Program-made: the position numbers and the translations under genes
Assembly: GCA_002477945.1 (NCBI GenBank)
Contig: DLLF01000013.1
Location: 2,067 to 66,066 of the forward strand
Reading direction: 5' to 3'
DNA length: 64,000 nucleotides
From: Bacteroidales bacterium UBA7569
GTDB lineage: Bacteria > Bacteroidota > Bacteroidia > Bacteroidales > Paludibacteraceae
Shown here: piece after piece, positions 44,547 through 54,305 of the stretch
Position numbering within the stretch: position 1 is the stretch's first letter
Layout: every line of letters begins with the position of its first letter
Notes under the pieces: generated by a model
What the model was told of the DNA's origin: nothing
What the model saw: the letters and a program-made list of their open reading frames with translations, nothing else
Database searches by the model: none

Positions 44547-45419
44547 ATGAAGAAAGTCTTGTTTTGCATTATCGTTTTATGTGCGTTGGCAAGTTGCAAA
44601 TATATTAGGCAACATCAAGCAGGCGAAGCCGTGGTGACTGTAAACGGACATTCGCTGTATGCAAACGATTTGGCGGCTATTACCGCAGGGGCGGTAAGCA
44701 CAGACGATAGTGCAGCCATTGCAGATAAATATATCCGGCAATGGGCAAGTGATATACTGCTTTACAACAAGGCTAAACGTACTACGGAGAATGCTCCTGC
44801 AACAGAAGCGTTGGTGGAGGACTATAGAAGAACACTCTATGTACACGAATATGAGCAGTATTTGGTTGATACTCGTATGCCGAAGCAGATAGAAGAGGAC
44901 TCAATAGGACAGTTCTATCAGCGTCATTCAGAACGCTTTGTATTACGCGAAGACATCTTGCGGGGCATGTTCATTTCATTACCTCAAGATGCACCTCGTA
45001 TAGAAGAACTGCGGCAGTGGATGGAAGAACTGACGGACGAAAACATGGAAAAGATTGAAAAATATGCTTATCAATATGCTGCATCATACGAACTTTTTTC
45101 CGACCAATGGCAGACCTTGCATAATGTGATGCTCTTGATGCCAACGGATTCAAAAGATGTTGCACAAGAAATTCGGCAGAAGGGTTTCGTACAATACCAA
45201 GACTCGGTATCGCTCTATCTTCTACGCATAACAGACAGACACTCAGCAGGTGAACCTATGCCGCTTGATTATGCACAACCTGAAATAGAAAAAGTCCTTT
45301 TGAACAGGCGGCAAGTGAATTTCTTGAAACAACAGAAAGAAGAAATGTATCAACAAGCAATACGACAAGGAAAAATTGTATTTAACCGGAATACTGAAAC
45401 AGACAATGAAACGGAATAG
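44547..45419 (+). CDS. Lipoprotein of the SurA/PrsA peptidyl-prolyl isomerase-chaperone class
   Basis: The 290-residue product starts MKKVLFCIIVLCALASCKY with a clear lipobox (LASC). Residues 30-140 have the SurA-N type chaperone arrangement (VVTVNGHSLYANDL...). The central region resembles a degenerate parvulin domain, without a recognisable active site. The start is placed after the promoter rather than at the earlier in-frame ATG at 44355. It overlaps surA by 14 nt, so it is probably an envelope chaperone working beside it. Confidence 0.72.
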   Translation: MKKVLFCIIVLCALASCKYIRQHQAGEAVVTVNGHSLYANDLAAITAGAVSTDDSAAIADKYIRQWASDILLYNKAKRTTENAPATEALVEDYRRTLYVHEYEQYLVDTRMPKQIEEDSIGQFYQRHSERFVLREDILRGMFISLPQDAPRIEELRQWMEELTDENMEKIEKYAYQYAASYELFSDQWQTLHNVMLLMPTDSKDVAQEIRQKGFVQYQDSVSLYLLRITDRHSAGEPMPLDYAQPEIEKVLLNRRQVNFLKQQKEEMYQQAIRQGKIVFNRNTETDNETE

Positions 45420-46773
45420 ACTATCGGTGATATGTGCCTTGTTATTGGCATGTATCACATCGCAGGCACAAGATAACGTAATAGATGAAGTAATATGGGT
45501 CGTCGGTGACGATGCCATACTGCGTTCGGAAGTGGAGGAGGAACGGCTGAGGGCTCAGTATGAAGGTCAAGAGATTGCAGGCGATCCTTACTGCACAATA
45601 CCCGAACAACTGGCCATTCAGAAGTTGTTTCTTCATCAAGCCGAATTGGACTCTGTGGAAGTAAATGAATCCACCGTGGCAACGCAAGTGAATATGCGTC
45701 TGAACTACTATATATCTCAGATAGGATCTAAAGAAAAAATGGAAGAGTATTTCCGCAAGTCCATGTCTGAGATGAAAGAGGATATGACAACGGCTGTCCG
45801 CAATCAGATGATTATTCAGCAGATGCAACAGAAATTGACGGAGAATATCAAATCAACGCCTGCTGAAGTACGGCGTTTCTACTCGGGATTAAGTTCTGAC
45901 AGCATACCCACTATTCCAACCCAGGTGGAAGTACAAATAATCAGTCTTGACCCACCTGTACCACAAGAAGAGATCGATCGTGTCAAGAAACGGTTGCGCG
46001 ATTTCACAGAACGTGTCAACAACGGAGATGCTGACTTCTCCATGTTGGCGCGCCTCTATTCCGAAGACACAGAGAGTGCCAAGAGGGGAGGAGAATTGGG
46101 CTTTGTCGGAAAAGGTCAACTCGTACCCGAGTTCGCAGATGTGGCATTCAATCTGAGTGACCCGAGAAAAGTAAGCCGTATCGTGGAAACTGAATATGGT
46201 TTCCACATTATCCAACTGATAGAAAAACGGGGCGACAGAATCAATTGCCGGCACATACTGCTCAAGCCCCGTATATCGCAGAACGACAAGACACAATCCA
46301 TTAGCAGATTGGACTCTATTGCGGATCTTATACGCAATGAGAAACTATCATTCGAACAAGCCGTTGCTTTCTTCTCACAGGACAAGAACACCGCTATGAA
46401 CGCCGGCGTCATGATGAATCCTGAAACAGGGGCGACAAAGTTCGAATACCAGTCATTGCCGCCTGAGATTGCACGGCAAATTCACGGAATGAATGTAGGG
46501 GAAATAAGCCGTCCGTTTGTGATGATGGACGACACAAAGAATAAAGAGGTCTGTGCCATCGTCAAATTGAAGTCGAAAACGGATGTCCACAAAGCCAACT
46601 TGGTGGACGACTACCAAACCATTCGGGCAATGTACGAGCAACAACGCAGTGAGGCTTTTATTCGTCAGTGGATACAACAGAAACAGAAAGATACATATAT
46701 CGTGATTGATCCGGAATGGCGGGGATGTGATTTTGAGTTTCCTGGTTGGGTGAAGGAAGATACCGGAAGATGA
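45406..46773 (+). CDS. surA: Periplasmic chaperone/peptidyl-prolyl isomerase SurA
   Basis: From ATG 45406 (MKRNRLSVIC) the protein has 455 residues: a signal peptide, a SurA N-domain (VDEVIWVVGDDAILRSEVEEE) and two parvulin domains. The first parvulin domain is well kept (FSMLARLYSEDTESAKRGGELGFVGKGQLVPEF...GFHIIQLIEKRG). The second (CRHILLKPRISQ...) follows, with a C-terminal helix. SurA delivers outer-membrane proteins to the BAM complex. It lies between the lipoprotein gene (14-nt overlap) and the OstA-like gene. Confidence 0.9.
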   Translation: MKRNRLSVICALLLACITSQAQDNVIDEVIWVVGDDAILRSEVEEERLRAQYEGQEIAGDPYCTIPEQLAIQKLFLHQAELDSVEVNESTVATQVNMRLNYYISQIGSKEKMEEYFRKSMSEMKEDMTTAVRNQMIIQQMQQKLTENIKSTPAEVRRFYSGLSSDSIPTIPTQVEVQIISLDPPVPQEEIDRVKKRLRDFTERVNNGDADFSMLARLYSEDTESAKRGGELGFVGKGQLVPEFADVAFNLSDPRKVSRIVETEYGFHIIQLIEKRGDRINCRHILLKPRISQNDKTQSISRLDSIADLIRNEKLSFEQAVAFFSQDKNTAMNAGVMMNPETGATKFEYQSLPPEIARQIHGMNVGEISRPFVMMDDTKNKEVCAIVKLKSKTDVHKANLVDDYQTIRAMYEQQRSEAFIRQWIQQKQKDTYIVIDPEWRGCDFEFPGWVKEDTGR

Positions 46774-46780
46774 CAGGTAA

Positions 46781-48526
46781 ATGAGAATATCTCACAAACT
46801 GATATTGGTAGGTGTATTCTCTCTTTTTGTGTCTTATGCAAGCGCACAGAAAGAGACCTTGGTCTATTTGGAACAATGCGAGACACTCTCCTTCGATGAG
46901 CGTTTGCATCCCGATGCACAACTGCTGAAAGGGAATGTGCGTTTCCGCCACGAAGAGGCATATATGTATTGCGATAGCGCCTATTTCTATGAGAAAGAAA
47001 ACTCGTTCGACGCCTTCGGACATATTCGTTTCGTACAGGGAGACACACTTTCAGGATACGGGGACATACTCTATTACAACGGAAACACAAAGGTCGCCCG
47101 ACTGAGAAAGAACGTGAAACTCATAAATAGAAATACCACTCTCACAACCGATAGTTTGAACTACGACAGAACGAATGATATTGCCTATTATTTCCACGGT
47201 GGGGAACTGCAAGACTCTCTCAATATTCTCACTTCTGCATGGGGGCAATATACACCCTATAACAATCAAGCCGTTTTCAGAGACAATGTCCTGTTGAAAC
47301 ATCCCAAATTTACTCTCACCGCCGATACGCTCAAATACAACACCGAAACACATATTGCATACCTGCAGGGACCTACAAGAATTGATTATGGTGATGAAAC
47401 CACCATTCTTTCCACTCTGGGGTGGTATAATACGCAAACGGAAGAGACGCTGCTGATGGAACGTTCAAAAATTATACACGCTGATGGCAAGAGCCTCACG
47501 GGCGACTCTCTGTTCTATGACAAACAGGCAGGGTTCGGAAAAGTGTATAGCCGCTTTGAAATGACAGACAGCATACGTAAGGCAACTCTGTATGGAAACT
47601 ATGGTGAAGTATATGAGGACGGAAAAAAAGGTTACGCCACCGATAGTGCTTTGTTTGTCGATTGGTCGGGGAAAGACTGGTTGTATATGCACGCCGACAC
47701 GTTGTTCACGGAAGAAGTGCATTACCAGGAACCCGTAATTGTTCCTTATGGCAATCCCGCCAGGGATTCTGTCGCAACCTACCACGAACCTGACACCCTG
47801 TGGAATGATACCACCTACCAGCGCCTGCGCGCCTACTACGGAGTGAGAACCTACCGGCAGGATATGCAGATGGTATGCGACTCATTGACCTATCACGGCA
47901 GAGATTCCGTTATGTCCCTCTGCGGAAATCCTGTTTGTTGGAGTGATGAAAATCAAGTCTCTGCCGATACAATCTATGTTTATATGAAGAATGGAACAAT
48001 AGATTATGCTCATGGAGTCGGTAATGCTATTGCCGTTAAGCAGGAAGATGCCGACCGGTTCGATCAAATGGCGGGAAAAGAGATGTTCGCATATATTCGC
48101 AACGGAGAACTCAGGCGTGTCGAAGTAAACGGCAATGCCGAAACCATCTTCTTCCCGCGCGAAGACGATGGAACATTCATCGGTATGAATAAAACACAGA
48201 GCAGTTTCGTTAAGATCTTCCTGCAAAACAAGAAAATAGATCATATCGTCTTCACTACGGCTACCACGGGGACAATGTACCCCTTGGATAGTATTACGAC
48301 CCCTGAAGCACACCTGGACGAGTTCTTATGGAGAGATCATCTGCGCCCGAAGATGCCCGGCGACGTGTTTTCTTCTGTACAAGAAGAGAGTACACCGGAA
48401 CAACTGGATAATCTGGCAACGGAAGACAGAAAACATACAGCACCCGCCACTGCCGCAGAACCGGAAAAATCAAAACAAACCACCAAAAATACAAGAACAA
48501 AATCTTCTATATCCAAAAAACGATGA
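46781..48526 (+). CDS. OstA/LptA-like organic-solvent-tolerance protein
   Basis: The 581-residue protein has a signal peptide (LVGVFSLFVSYASAQ). Repeated beta-jellyroll strands follow, with the OstA-like pattern LKGNVRFRHEEAYMYCDSAYFY and KHPKFTLTADTLKYNTETHIAYLQGPTRI, ending in a basic Thr/Lys tail. Homologues bridge lipopolysaccharide across the periplasm or fold at the outer membrane. Its stop overlaps the next gene as ATGA. Adjacency to SurA supports an envelope role. Confidence 0.82.
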   Translation: MRISHKLILVGVFSLFVSYASAQKETLVYLEQCETLSFDERLHPDAQLLKGNVRFRHEEAYMYCDSAYFYEKENSFDAFGHIRFVQGDTLSGYGDILYYNGNTKVARLRKNVKLINRNTTLTTDSLNYDRTNDIAYYFHGGELQDSLNILTSAWGQYTPYNNQAVFRDNVLLKHPKFTLTADTLKYNTETHIAYLQGPTRIDYGDETTILSTLGWYNTQTEETLLMERSKIIHADGKSLTGDSLFYDKQAGFGKVYSRFEMTDSIRKATLYGNYGEVYEDGKKGYATDSALFVDWSGKDWLYMHADTLFTEEVHYQEPVIVPYGNPARDSVATYHEPDTLWNDTTYQRLRAYYGVRTYRQDMQMVCDSLTYHGRDSVMSLCGNPVCWSDENQVSADTIYVYMKNGTIDYAHGVGNAIAVKQEDADRFDQMAGKEMFAYIRNGELRRVEVNGNAETIFFPREDDGTFIGMNKTQSSFVKIFLQNKKIDHIVFTTATTGTMYPLDSITTPEAHLDEFLWRDHLRPKMPGDVFSSVQEESTPEQLDNLATEDRKHTAPATAAEPEKSKQTTKNTRTKSSISKKR

Positions 48527-49248
48527 AAAAGACAATTCCTGTAATACTTATGCTCTGCCTGTGTACTTTAAGCGCAATGGCACAAAAGCAATCGTTGGGA
48601 TTTGAATTAGGTTACGCTCAACCCGTTTTGCGGGAAAACCCCGCTACCGAGAAAAAACACTATCCCAATGTGACCAAACTGAACGGCTTGAAGTTGGGGC
48701 TTGTGTACGATGCCACTCTGATAAAAGGCTTTGGTTTCCGTCTCGGCGTAAACTATTTATACGGAGGTAATCACACCAAATGGCAGTCGGAGAGCAGTTT
48801 CTCAACGGCACAGAAAGTAAAGTACGGCAACCAAATGCACAGCATAGAGGTGCCTGTCGATTGGCAGTATAAGTTTGAAATCGCAAAAGAGACCTATCTT
48901 GTACTCTATACAGGTCCTTCGTTCCAATATAATTTCTCATTCGATAAGACCACATACCGGAAAAATGAAATCACTGGTCAGTCAACCGAAAACAAAGAAA
49001 ACCATTTCAAGGCTGACAAAGATCAAGATGACACACCGGATTATCGCCCGTGGAACCTCACATGGGGGCTGGGAGCAGGGTTTCAATACCAGAACTACTA
49101 TATCCGGGGCGGATATGATTTCGGCATCATAAATCACTATAACGATCGTTTCTACAACGATTCAGCCAACCCCGACAACGAGTATCGTATGCGCGGGCGG
49201 TTCGACCAATGGTCCATAAAGATCGGTATCTATTTCCTGAACTTTTAA
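48523..49248 (+). CDS. Outer-membrane beta-barrel protein (PorT-like)
   Basis: The 241-residue protein has a signal peptide (LMLCLCTLSAMAQ). Alternating amphipathic strands rich in Tyr/Gly fill the rest, ending ...WSIKIGIYFLNF with a C-terminal Phe, as typical of small outer-membrane barrels. Translation is coupled to the OstA-like gene through ATGA. Ligand or partner unknown. Confidence 0.8.
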   Translation: MKKTIPVILMLCLCTLSAMAQKQSLGFELGYAQPVLRENPATEKKHYPNVTKLNGLKLGLVYDATLIKGFGFRLGVNYLYGGNHTKWQSESSFSTAQKVKYGNQMHSIEVPVDWQYKFEIAKETYLVLYTGPSFQYNFSFDKTTYRKNEITGQSTENKENHFKADKDQDDTPDYRPWNLTWGLGAGFQYQNYYIRGGYDFGIINHYNDRFYNDSANPDNEYRMRGRFDQWSIKIGIYFLNF

Positions 49249-49256
49249 GACACTGC

Positions 49257-51287
49257 ATGATACCTCGCGAGACCATAGATAGGATATACGCTTCCGCACA
49301 TATTGAAGACGTAATATCCGATTATGTGACACTGCGCAAGCGCGGTGCCAACCTCATTGGTCTGTGTCCGTTTCACGATGAAAAGACGGGGTCTTTCACG
49401 GTATCACCGGCAAAAGGTATCTACAAATGCTTCGGCTGCGGAAAAGCAGGCAATGCTGTCAACTTCATAATGGAATATGAACAGTGTTCCTACACGGATG
49501 CATTGCGCACGTTGGCGAAGAAATACAACATTGAAATACAGGAACGGGAACTGACCGATGAGGAAAAACAGGCACAGACAGAACGGGAATCAATGTTCAT
49601 GCTCAATGAGTGGGCGAACAATTGGTTCCGGCACAACCTGTGGGAGACGGAAGAAGGACGGAATATCGGACTTAAGTACTTCTTGGAAAGAGGTATCCGT
49701 GAAGACATCATAAAAAAGTTCTGCCTGGGCTATTCACCCGATCGCAATGCACTCTACTCGGCTGCCCATAGTGCGAAATTCGATGACAAATACTTGGAAA
49801 ACACCGGCCTGTGCGGCAAATCGGAGAGAGGCTACTACGATCGCTTCAAAGGACGTGTAATGTTCCCCATTTACACGGTTTCGGGCAAAGTGGTTGCCTT
49901 TGCGGGACGTATTCTCAAGAAGCAGGAACATGTAGGAAAATATGTCAATTCCCCCGACTCTCTTCTCTATTCCAAGCAAAAAGAACTCTATGGACTTTCC
50001 TTGGCAAAGCAGACCATTGCAAAAAAAGGCTGTTGCTATTTGGTCGAGGGACAGATGGACGTCATCTCTATGCATCAGGCAGGAATAGAGAATGTCGTCT
50101 CGTCGGGTGGAACCGCTCTTACTAAATATCAAATACGGTTGCTTCACCGTTTCACCGAGAATGTGACAATCCTCTATGATGGTGATGCTGCCGGTATTCA
50201 TGCTGCTTTGCGGGGTATAGATATGTTGCTGGAGCAAGGGATAAATATCAAGGTCGTCCTGTTGCCCGATGGTGAAGACCCCGACTCTTTTGCACGGAAA
50301 CAGAATGCTACAGACTTCATACAATTCATTCAAGACCACCAACAGGATTTCATACGGTTCAAAACCAACCTGCTCTTGAAGGACGCAGAAGGAGACCCTG
50401 TTAAGCGTAGCGAAGTGGTAAGAAATATCATGGAGTCTGTTGCTGTCATCCCCGACCGGATAACTCAACAGATATACATCAAAGACTGCAGCCGCTTGCT
50501 TGATATATCCGAAGAGACACTCCTTTCCGAGGTCAAGCGGCTGCAGAATATAGCAGCGGAACAAGAACAAAAACGCCGTTCCCAACCCACCACCGGACAG
50601 AATGTTTCTAAAACAGATGAAGTACAAGCCAATGAACAAAACGTAACCGCACCAAGTGTATATCCGGACAGCCGGAATGATTCCCCTGCTGATACACTCA
50701 GTACATCAGATATCGAAGACAAAAAACTGAACGAAAACATACAGAATATCCTGCAAGTATTGGTCCGTTACGGAGACAGAACTCTCTACACCAATGAAGA
50801 CGGTACAACTTGTAGCGTCGGCCAATATATATTGACAGACTTGGACAACGACCAAATAGTATTTCAGCATCCTCTCTACAGAAAAATTATAGAAGAACTG
50901 AGACTGCATCTGAACGAGGAAGGATTCTGTGCCGAAACATTCTTCAAGTATCACATAGACCCGGAGATTAGCGCTCTGGCAGTCAACCTTATCAGTGAGA
51001 AATATACACGGAGTAAAATTTACGGAAAGAAAAGCATATCCGAAAATGTAAATGTGGAAGTAGAACTGCCCTCCGATGAAGATGAACTCACCGACCTCGT
51101 ACCCCATCTGCTCTATGAATTGAAATTAGCCCTTATCAACCGGCAAATAGATTCACTGCGTATGCAATTGCAACATGCTCAGGAGAACAACGATGAAGAA
51201 ACCATGCTCCAATTGCTCCGGCAGCAACCTGCCTTGGAGCAGATAAAACGTATGCTCTGTCTTGCCCTTGGGCGGCGTATCAAATAG
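49257..51287 (+). CDS. dnaG: DNA primase
   Basis: From MIPRETIDRI the protein has 676 residues. The CHC2 zinc domain has LCPFHDEKTGSFTVSPAKG and KCFGCGKAGN (about 38-66). The RNA polymerase/TOPRIM core has VEGQMDVISMHQAG (about 262-275) and LYDGDAAGIHAALRG. A Gln/Asn-rich linker leads to the DnaB-binding C-terminal domain. It makes RNA primers for replication. The ORF is open upstream to 49209 but that overlaps the barrel gene; 49257 is 8 nt after its stop. Confidence 0.96.
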   Translation: MIPRETIDRIYASAHIEDVISDYVTLRKRGANLIGLCPFHDEKTGSFTVSPAKGIYKCFGCGKAGNAVNFIMEYEQCSYTDALRTLAKKYNIEIQERELTDEEKQAQTERESMFMLNEWANNWFRHNLWETEEGRNIGLKYFLERGIREDIIKKFCLGYSPDRNALYSAAHSAKFDDKYLENTGLCGKSERGYYDRFKGRVMFPIYTVSGKVVAFAGRILKKQEHVGKYVNSPDSLLYSKQKELYGLSLAKQTIAKKGCCYLVEGQMDVISMHQAGIENVVSSGGTALTKYQIRLLHRFTENVTILYDGDAAGIHAALRGIDMLLEQGINIKVVLLPDGEDPDSFARKQNATDFIQFIQDHQQDFIRFKTNLLLKDAEGDPVKRSEVVRNIMESVAVIPDRITQQIYIKDCSRLLDISEETLLSEVKRLQNIAAEQEQKRRSQPTTGQNVSKTDEVQANEQNVTAPSVYPDSRNDSPADTLSTSDIEDKKLNENIQNILQVLVRYGDRTLYTNEDGTTCSVGQYILTDLDNDQIVFQHPLYRKIIEELRLHLNEEGFCAETFFKYHIDPEISALAVNLISEKYTRSKIYGKKSISENVNVEVELPSDEDELTDLVPHLLYELKLALINRQIDSLRMQLQHAQENNDEETMLQLLRQQPALEQIKRMLCLALGRRIK

Positions 51288-51299
51288 CCTTTATGCTCT

Positions 51300-52067
51300 A
51301 TGCTCTTCAACGAAATCATATACGGACCCATCCACAGCCGCCGCTTAGGCATCTCCTTAGGCGTCAACCTGATGCCTACAGACCACAAGTTATGCTCTTT
51401 TAACTGCATCTATTGCGAATGTGGATTCAATACCCCCATTCACGCACCGCAATTGCCTGCTCGGCTGCAAGTGAAAGAAGCATTGGAAAGTCGTCTTCTC
51501 CACATGAAGAAGCAAAACCTTGCTCCCGATGTCATTACGTTTTCAGGAAATGGTGAACCGACTATGCACCCCGAGTTCTTAGGAATTATCCAAGATACTT
51601 GTTCCCTGCGTGACACATGGTGTCCCTCTGCCAAGGTGGCAGTGCTGAGCAATTCAACCCAACTCTTCCGTCAGGATGTGGTGGAAGCACTTCGGTTGAT
51701 TGACCAACGGATACTCAAATTAGACTCTGCCGTCAATGAAACAATGCGCCTCATCGATCAGCCCGTCAATCCGCAACTGACCGTTGCAGATATTGTAAAG
51801 ATGCTGCAATGCTTTGATGGTGATTTCACCCTGCAAACTTGTTTCCTGAAAGGAGAACATAATGGTAAGCATATCGACAACACCACTCCCGAAGAATTGG
51901 ATGCTTGGTACAAAGTGGTAGAACACTTGAATCCGAAGCACATCATGATCTATGTCATTGATCGGGCGACCCCAATTGAAAGTCTTCAAAAGATTGATGC
52001 TGCCATCATGCAATCCATTGCCGACCATCTGCGGAGTAAAGGCTTTTCCGTAACGGTATCCGCTTAA
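51300..52067 (+). CDS. Radical SAM protein (COG0731-like)
   Basis: The 255-residue protein has the cluster motif LCSFNCIYCECGF (C-x3-C-x2-C, about 32-39) preceded by SRRLGISLGVNLMP and followed by TFSGNGEPTMHPEF, as in the TYW1-related COG0731 group. No SPASM or other extra domain. The substrate is unknown; related proteins act on tRNA or are uncharacterised. It follows dnaG by 12 nt. Confidence 0.82.
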   Translation: MLFNEIIYGPIHSRRLGISLGVNLMPTDHKLCSFNCIYCECGFNTPIHAPQLPARLQVKEALESRLLHMKKQNLAPDVITFSGNGEPTMHPEFLGIIQDTCSLRDTWCPSAKVAVLSNSTQLFRQDVVEALRLIDQRILKLDSAVNETMRLIDQPVNPQLTVADIVKMLQCFDGDFTLQTCFLKGEHNGKHIDNTTPEELDAWYKVVEHLNPKHIMIYVIDRATPIESLQKIDAAIMQSIADHLRSKGFSVTVSA

Positions 52068-52079
52068 CTGTATCGGGCT

Positions 52080-53024
52080 ATGAAGATTCTTGTTGCACCG
52101 CTCAATTGGGGGTTAGGGCATGCCTCACGATGTATCCCGTTGGTTGCCCGTTTTCTCCGTGAGGGGAACGAAGTTATCATAGCAGGCGATGGAGATAGTC
52201 TCACTCTCTTGAAACAGCACTTTCCGAAACTCCGTACTATCGAACTGCCGAAGTTAAACCTTCATTATTCTGCCGGTACATCGCAGACTGCTGCTATCCT
52301 CAGACAATTGCCCCGCTTGCTGCATTGGGCAATCCGTGACCATCTCGCACTCCGCCGACTCCTCTCTCTGGAAAGTTTCGATCGGGTCATATCCGACAAC
52401 CGCTTTGGTTTCTATTCCTCTCACACGCATTGTATCTATCTGACCCACCAACTGCACATCTGTCTGCCGTTTCCATGGAACTGGTTGGAACCTGTGTTGG
52501 AAATAGGACATAGACAACTGATGAAGAAATACTCCGAGGTATGGATCCCTGATAATGAAGGTATGCCCGACTTGGCAGGGTTGCTTTCCCACCCGAAAAA
52601 CCGACCTGCCAATGCACATTACATCGGACATCTGTCCCGATTCAGCATACCTCCAGATTCCGTTGAACCCGATTCTACATACAATGCAGTGCTTCTTCTT
52701 TCCGGTTTGGAGCCGCAACGTTCTATATTGGAGCAAAACATCATAAACCGCTATCAAAACATGGAAGAAACATTGTTGGTTGTACAAGGCAAAGTCAATG
52801 CGCCTTTCTGCAAGTTTACCAAAGGAAACATAACCATTATTCCCTATCTTAATGATGCACAATTGCTCCCCTGTCTCATGGGAACCCAAAAGGTCATCGC
52901 ACGCAGCGGCTATTCTTCCATTATGGATTTCGCAGCATTGGGAATTCTTCCTAAATGCGAACTGATTCCTACACCCGGACAACCGGAACAGGAGTACTTG
53001 GCAGCCTATAACAATACTTTATAA
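52080..53024 (+). CDS. MurG-like (GT28-type) glycosyltransferase
   Basis: The 314-residue GT-B protein begins MKILVAPLNWGLGHASRCIP, where the GLGHA loop is the hallmark of MurG-like and MGDG-synthase-like enzymes. The C-domain donor site is IARSGYSSIMDFAALG. Substrate unknown, perhaps a lipid-linked sugar. Its last 19 nt overlap the end of the convergent endonuclease gene. Confidence 0.83.
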   Translation: MKILVAPLNWGLGHASRCIPLVARFLREGNEVIIAGDGDSLTLLKQHFPKLRTIELPKLNLHYSAGTSQTAAILRQLPRLLHWAIRDHLALRRLLSLESFDRVISDNRFGFYSSHTHCIYLTHQLHICLPFPWNWLEPVLEIGHRQLMKKYSEVWIPDNEGMPDLAGLLSHPKNRPANAHYIGHLSRFSIPPDSVEPDSTYNAVLLLSGLEPQRSILEQNIINRYQNMEETLLVVQGKVNAPFCKFTKGNITIIPYLNDAQLLPCLMGTQKVIARSGYSSIMDFAALGILPKCELIPTPGQPEQEYLAAYNNTL

Positions 53025-54295
53025 CACTGCTGCCCTATTTGCAACAAATAAGTACCCTTTGCCAACTGAAATGCGCAACTTCCGTTCTGTTGCTCTCTCC
53101 TTGCTACAGGGACTCCGGGCAGATTGTAAATGGTTATGTCCTGCCCTGCCAAATTCTCTACATATAGCACTCCTTGGTGAGTATAATAATGATACGTCTC
53201 TTCTTCTTGGTTTACAACACCCATTCCCTCTCCTTCGGCTTCAATGCGAAGTTCTCCTGTCACGTTTGTCACTATCAGTCTTCCTAACGAAGCATCATAT
53301 TTGCCTGTCCCGCCACTCACGTTCACCTTGCTCGGATGATTACCGTTCTTGCCTGTCAAGTAGGTTACAAAACCATAACGTGTACTCAATCTGTAGTTCG
53401 GAGTCATTGTCACATTCGATGTCACAGAATATGTAGTCACTTCATCCTTCAATATCTGTATGGCAAACTCAGGATAATCAATAAACGGATTTCTGTTTCC
53501 TTGGTAATCCTCTGCACCGTCATTGCGCACCATCTCTGTGAGCGACGGGGGATCCTGGGTATGCCATTTCAGCAGTATCTCTACCGACTCGAATACACCA
53601 TTCGGTCCCAACTTGCTGAGCAGTTGCGCTTGATTGTTGCACAGACTGTTCGAATGTCCTCCTTGCTTGCCATAAACGATGTAATCATATAGTATCACCC
53701 GCGCACAATCACCGCGATACGATCCCATATTCACAGGTTTGTAGTTCGTATTGTTTATCTTCACTTCATCAGGGTCATAATAACAACTTCCCTCTCCGTA
53801 AGGCGTGTTTCCTCTGTCGCTGTTCACTGCCGTTCTTGTTGGACGGACCGACTGCATATCATGCCCCATCGGAATACTTTTGTTGGCTCCCTTCGACTGC
53901 GGCCACGTATGTTCTCTGTTCCAAGTGTTTCCGTTGTCCCACGTGCCCTCAAAAGAGTAACCGTCATAATAACCTATGATATACCCTGTCCTGTTCAGGT
54001 CTCTGTCCACACCAACGTATGCATCGCGCAAAGTATTATAAGAATACGAGCCGCTCCCTATTCTGCTGGTCTCTCCCATAAGGCTGTTCAGCGAACCGAA
54101 TAGTTCGTCTCCCTGCTGCATTGCAAGAAGGCTGTATGTGTATGCACCCGCATAATAACATGCCTGTTTCTCCACATAGTCCGTATAGGCGTCTCTGCCT
54201 TCGTCCGATGCCACATGGGCTTGCATGTCTATCCCCGCAATGGCATAAAGCGATGCCCCGAACAGAAATAATGCTGTAATAATAAATTGTTTCAT
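53006..54295 (-). CDS. Secreted endonuclease I with T9SS-like C-terminal domain
   Basis: The 429-residue protein has a signal peptide (IITALFLFGASLYAIA). An endonuclease I catalytic domain contains TWNREHTWPQSKGA (about 127-140, catalytic His) and SDRGNTPYGEG. The last 75 residues form a small beta domain (VLYVENLAGQDITIYNLPG...GTYLLQIGQQCYKVLL) of the pattern seen in type IX secretion sorting domains. It probably degrades extracellular DNA or RNA for nutrients. It follows the symporter on the same strand by 10 nt. Confidence 0.87.
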   Translation of the reverse strand: MKQFIITALFLFGASLYAIAGIDMQAHVASDEGRDAYTDYVEKQACYYAGAYTYSLLAMQQGDELFGSLNSLMGETSRIGSGSYSYNTLRDAYVGVDRDLNRTGYIIGYYDGYSFEGTWDNGNTWNREHTWPQSKGANKSIPMGHDMQSVRPTRTAVNSDRGNTPYGEGSCYYDPDEVKINNTNYKPVNMGSYRGDCARVILYDYIVYGKQGGHSNSLCNNQAQLLSKLGPNGVFESVEILLKWHTQDPPSLTEMVRNDGAEDYQGNRNPFIDYPEFAIQILKDEVTTYSVTSNVTMTPNYRLSTRYGFVTYLTGKNGNHPSKVNVSGGTGKYDASLGRLIVTNVTGELRIEAEGEGMGVVNQEEETYHYYTHQGVLYVENLAGQDITIYNLPGVPVARREQQNGSCAFQLAKGTYLLQIGQQCYKVLL

Positions 54296-54305
54296 GGTAA
54301 TCTGT

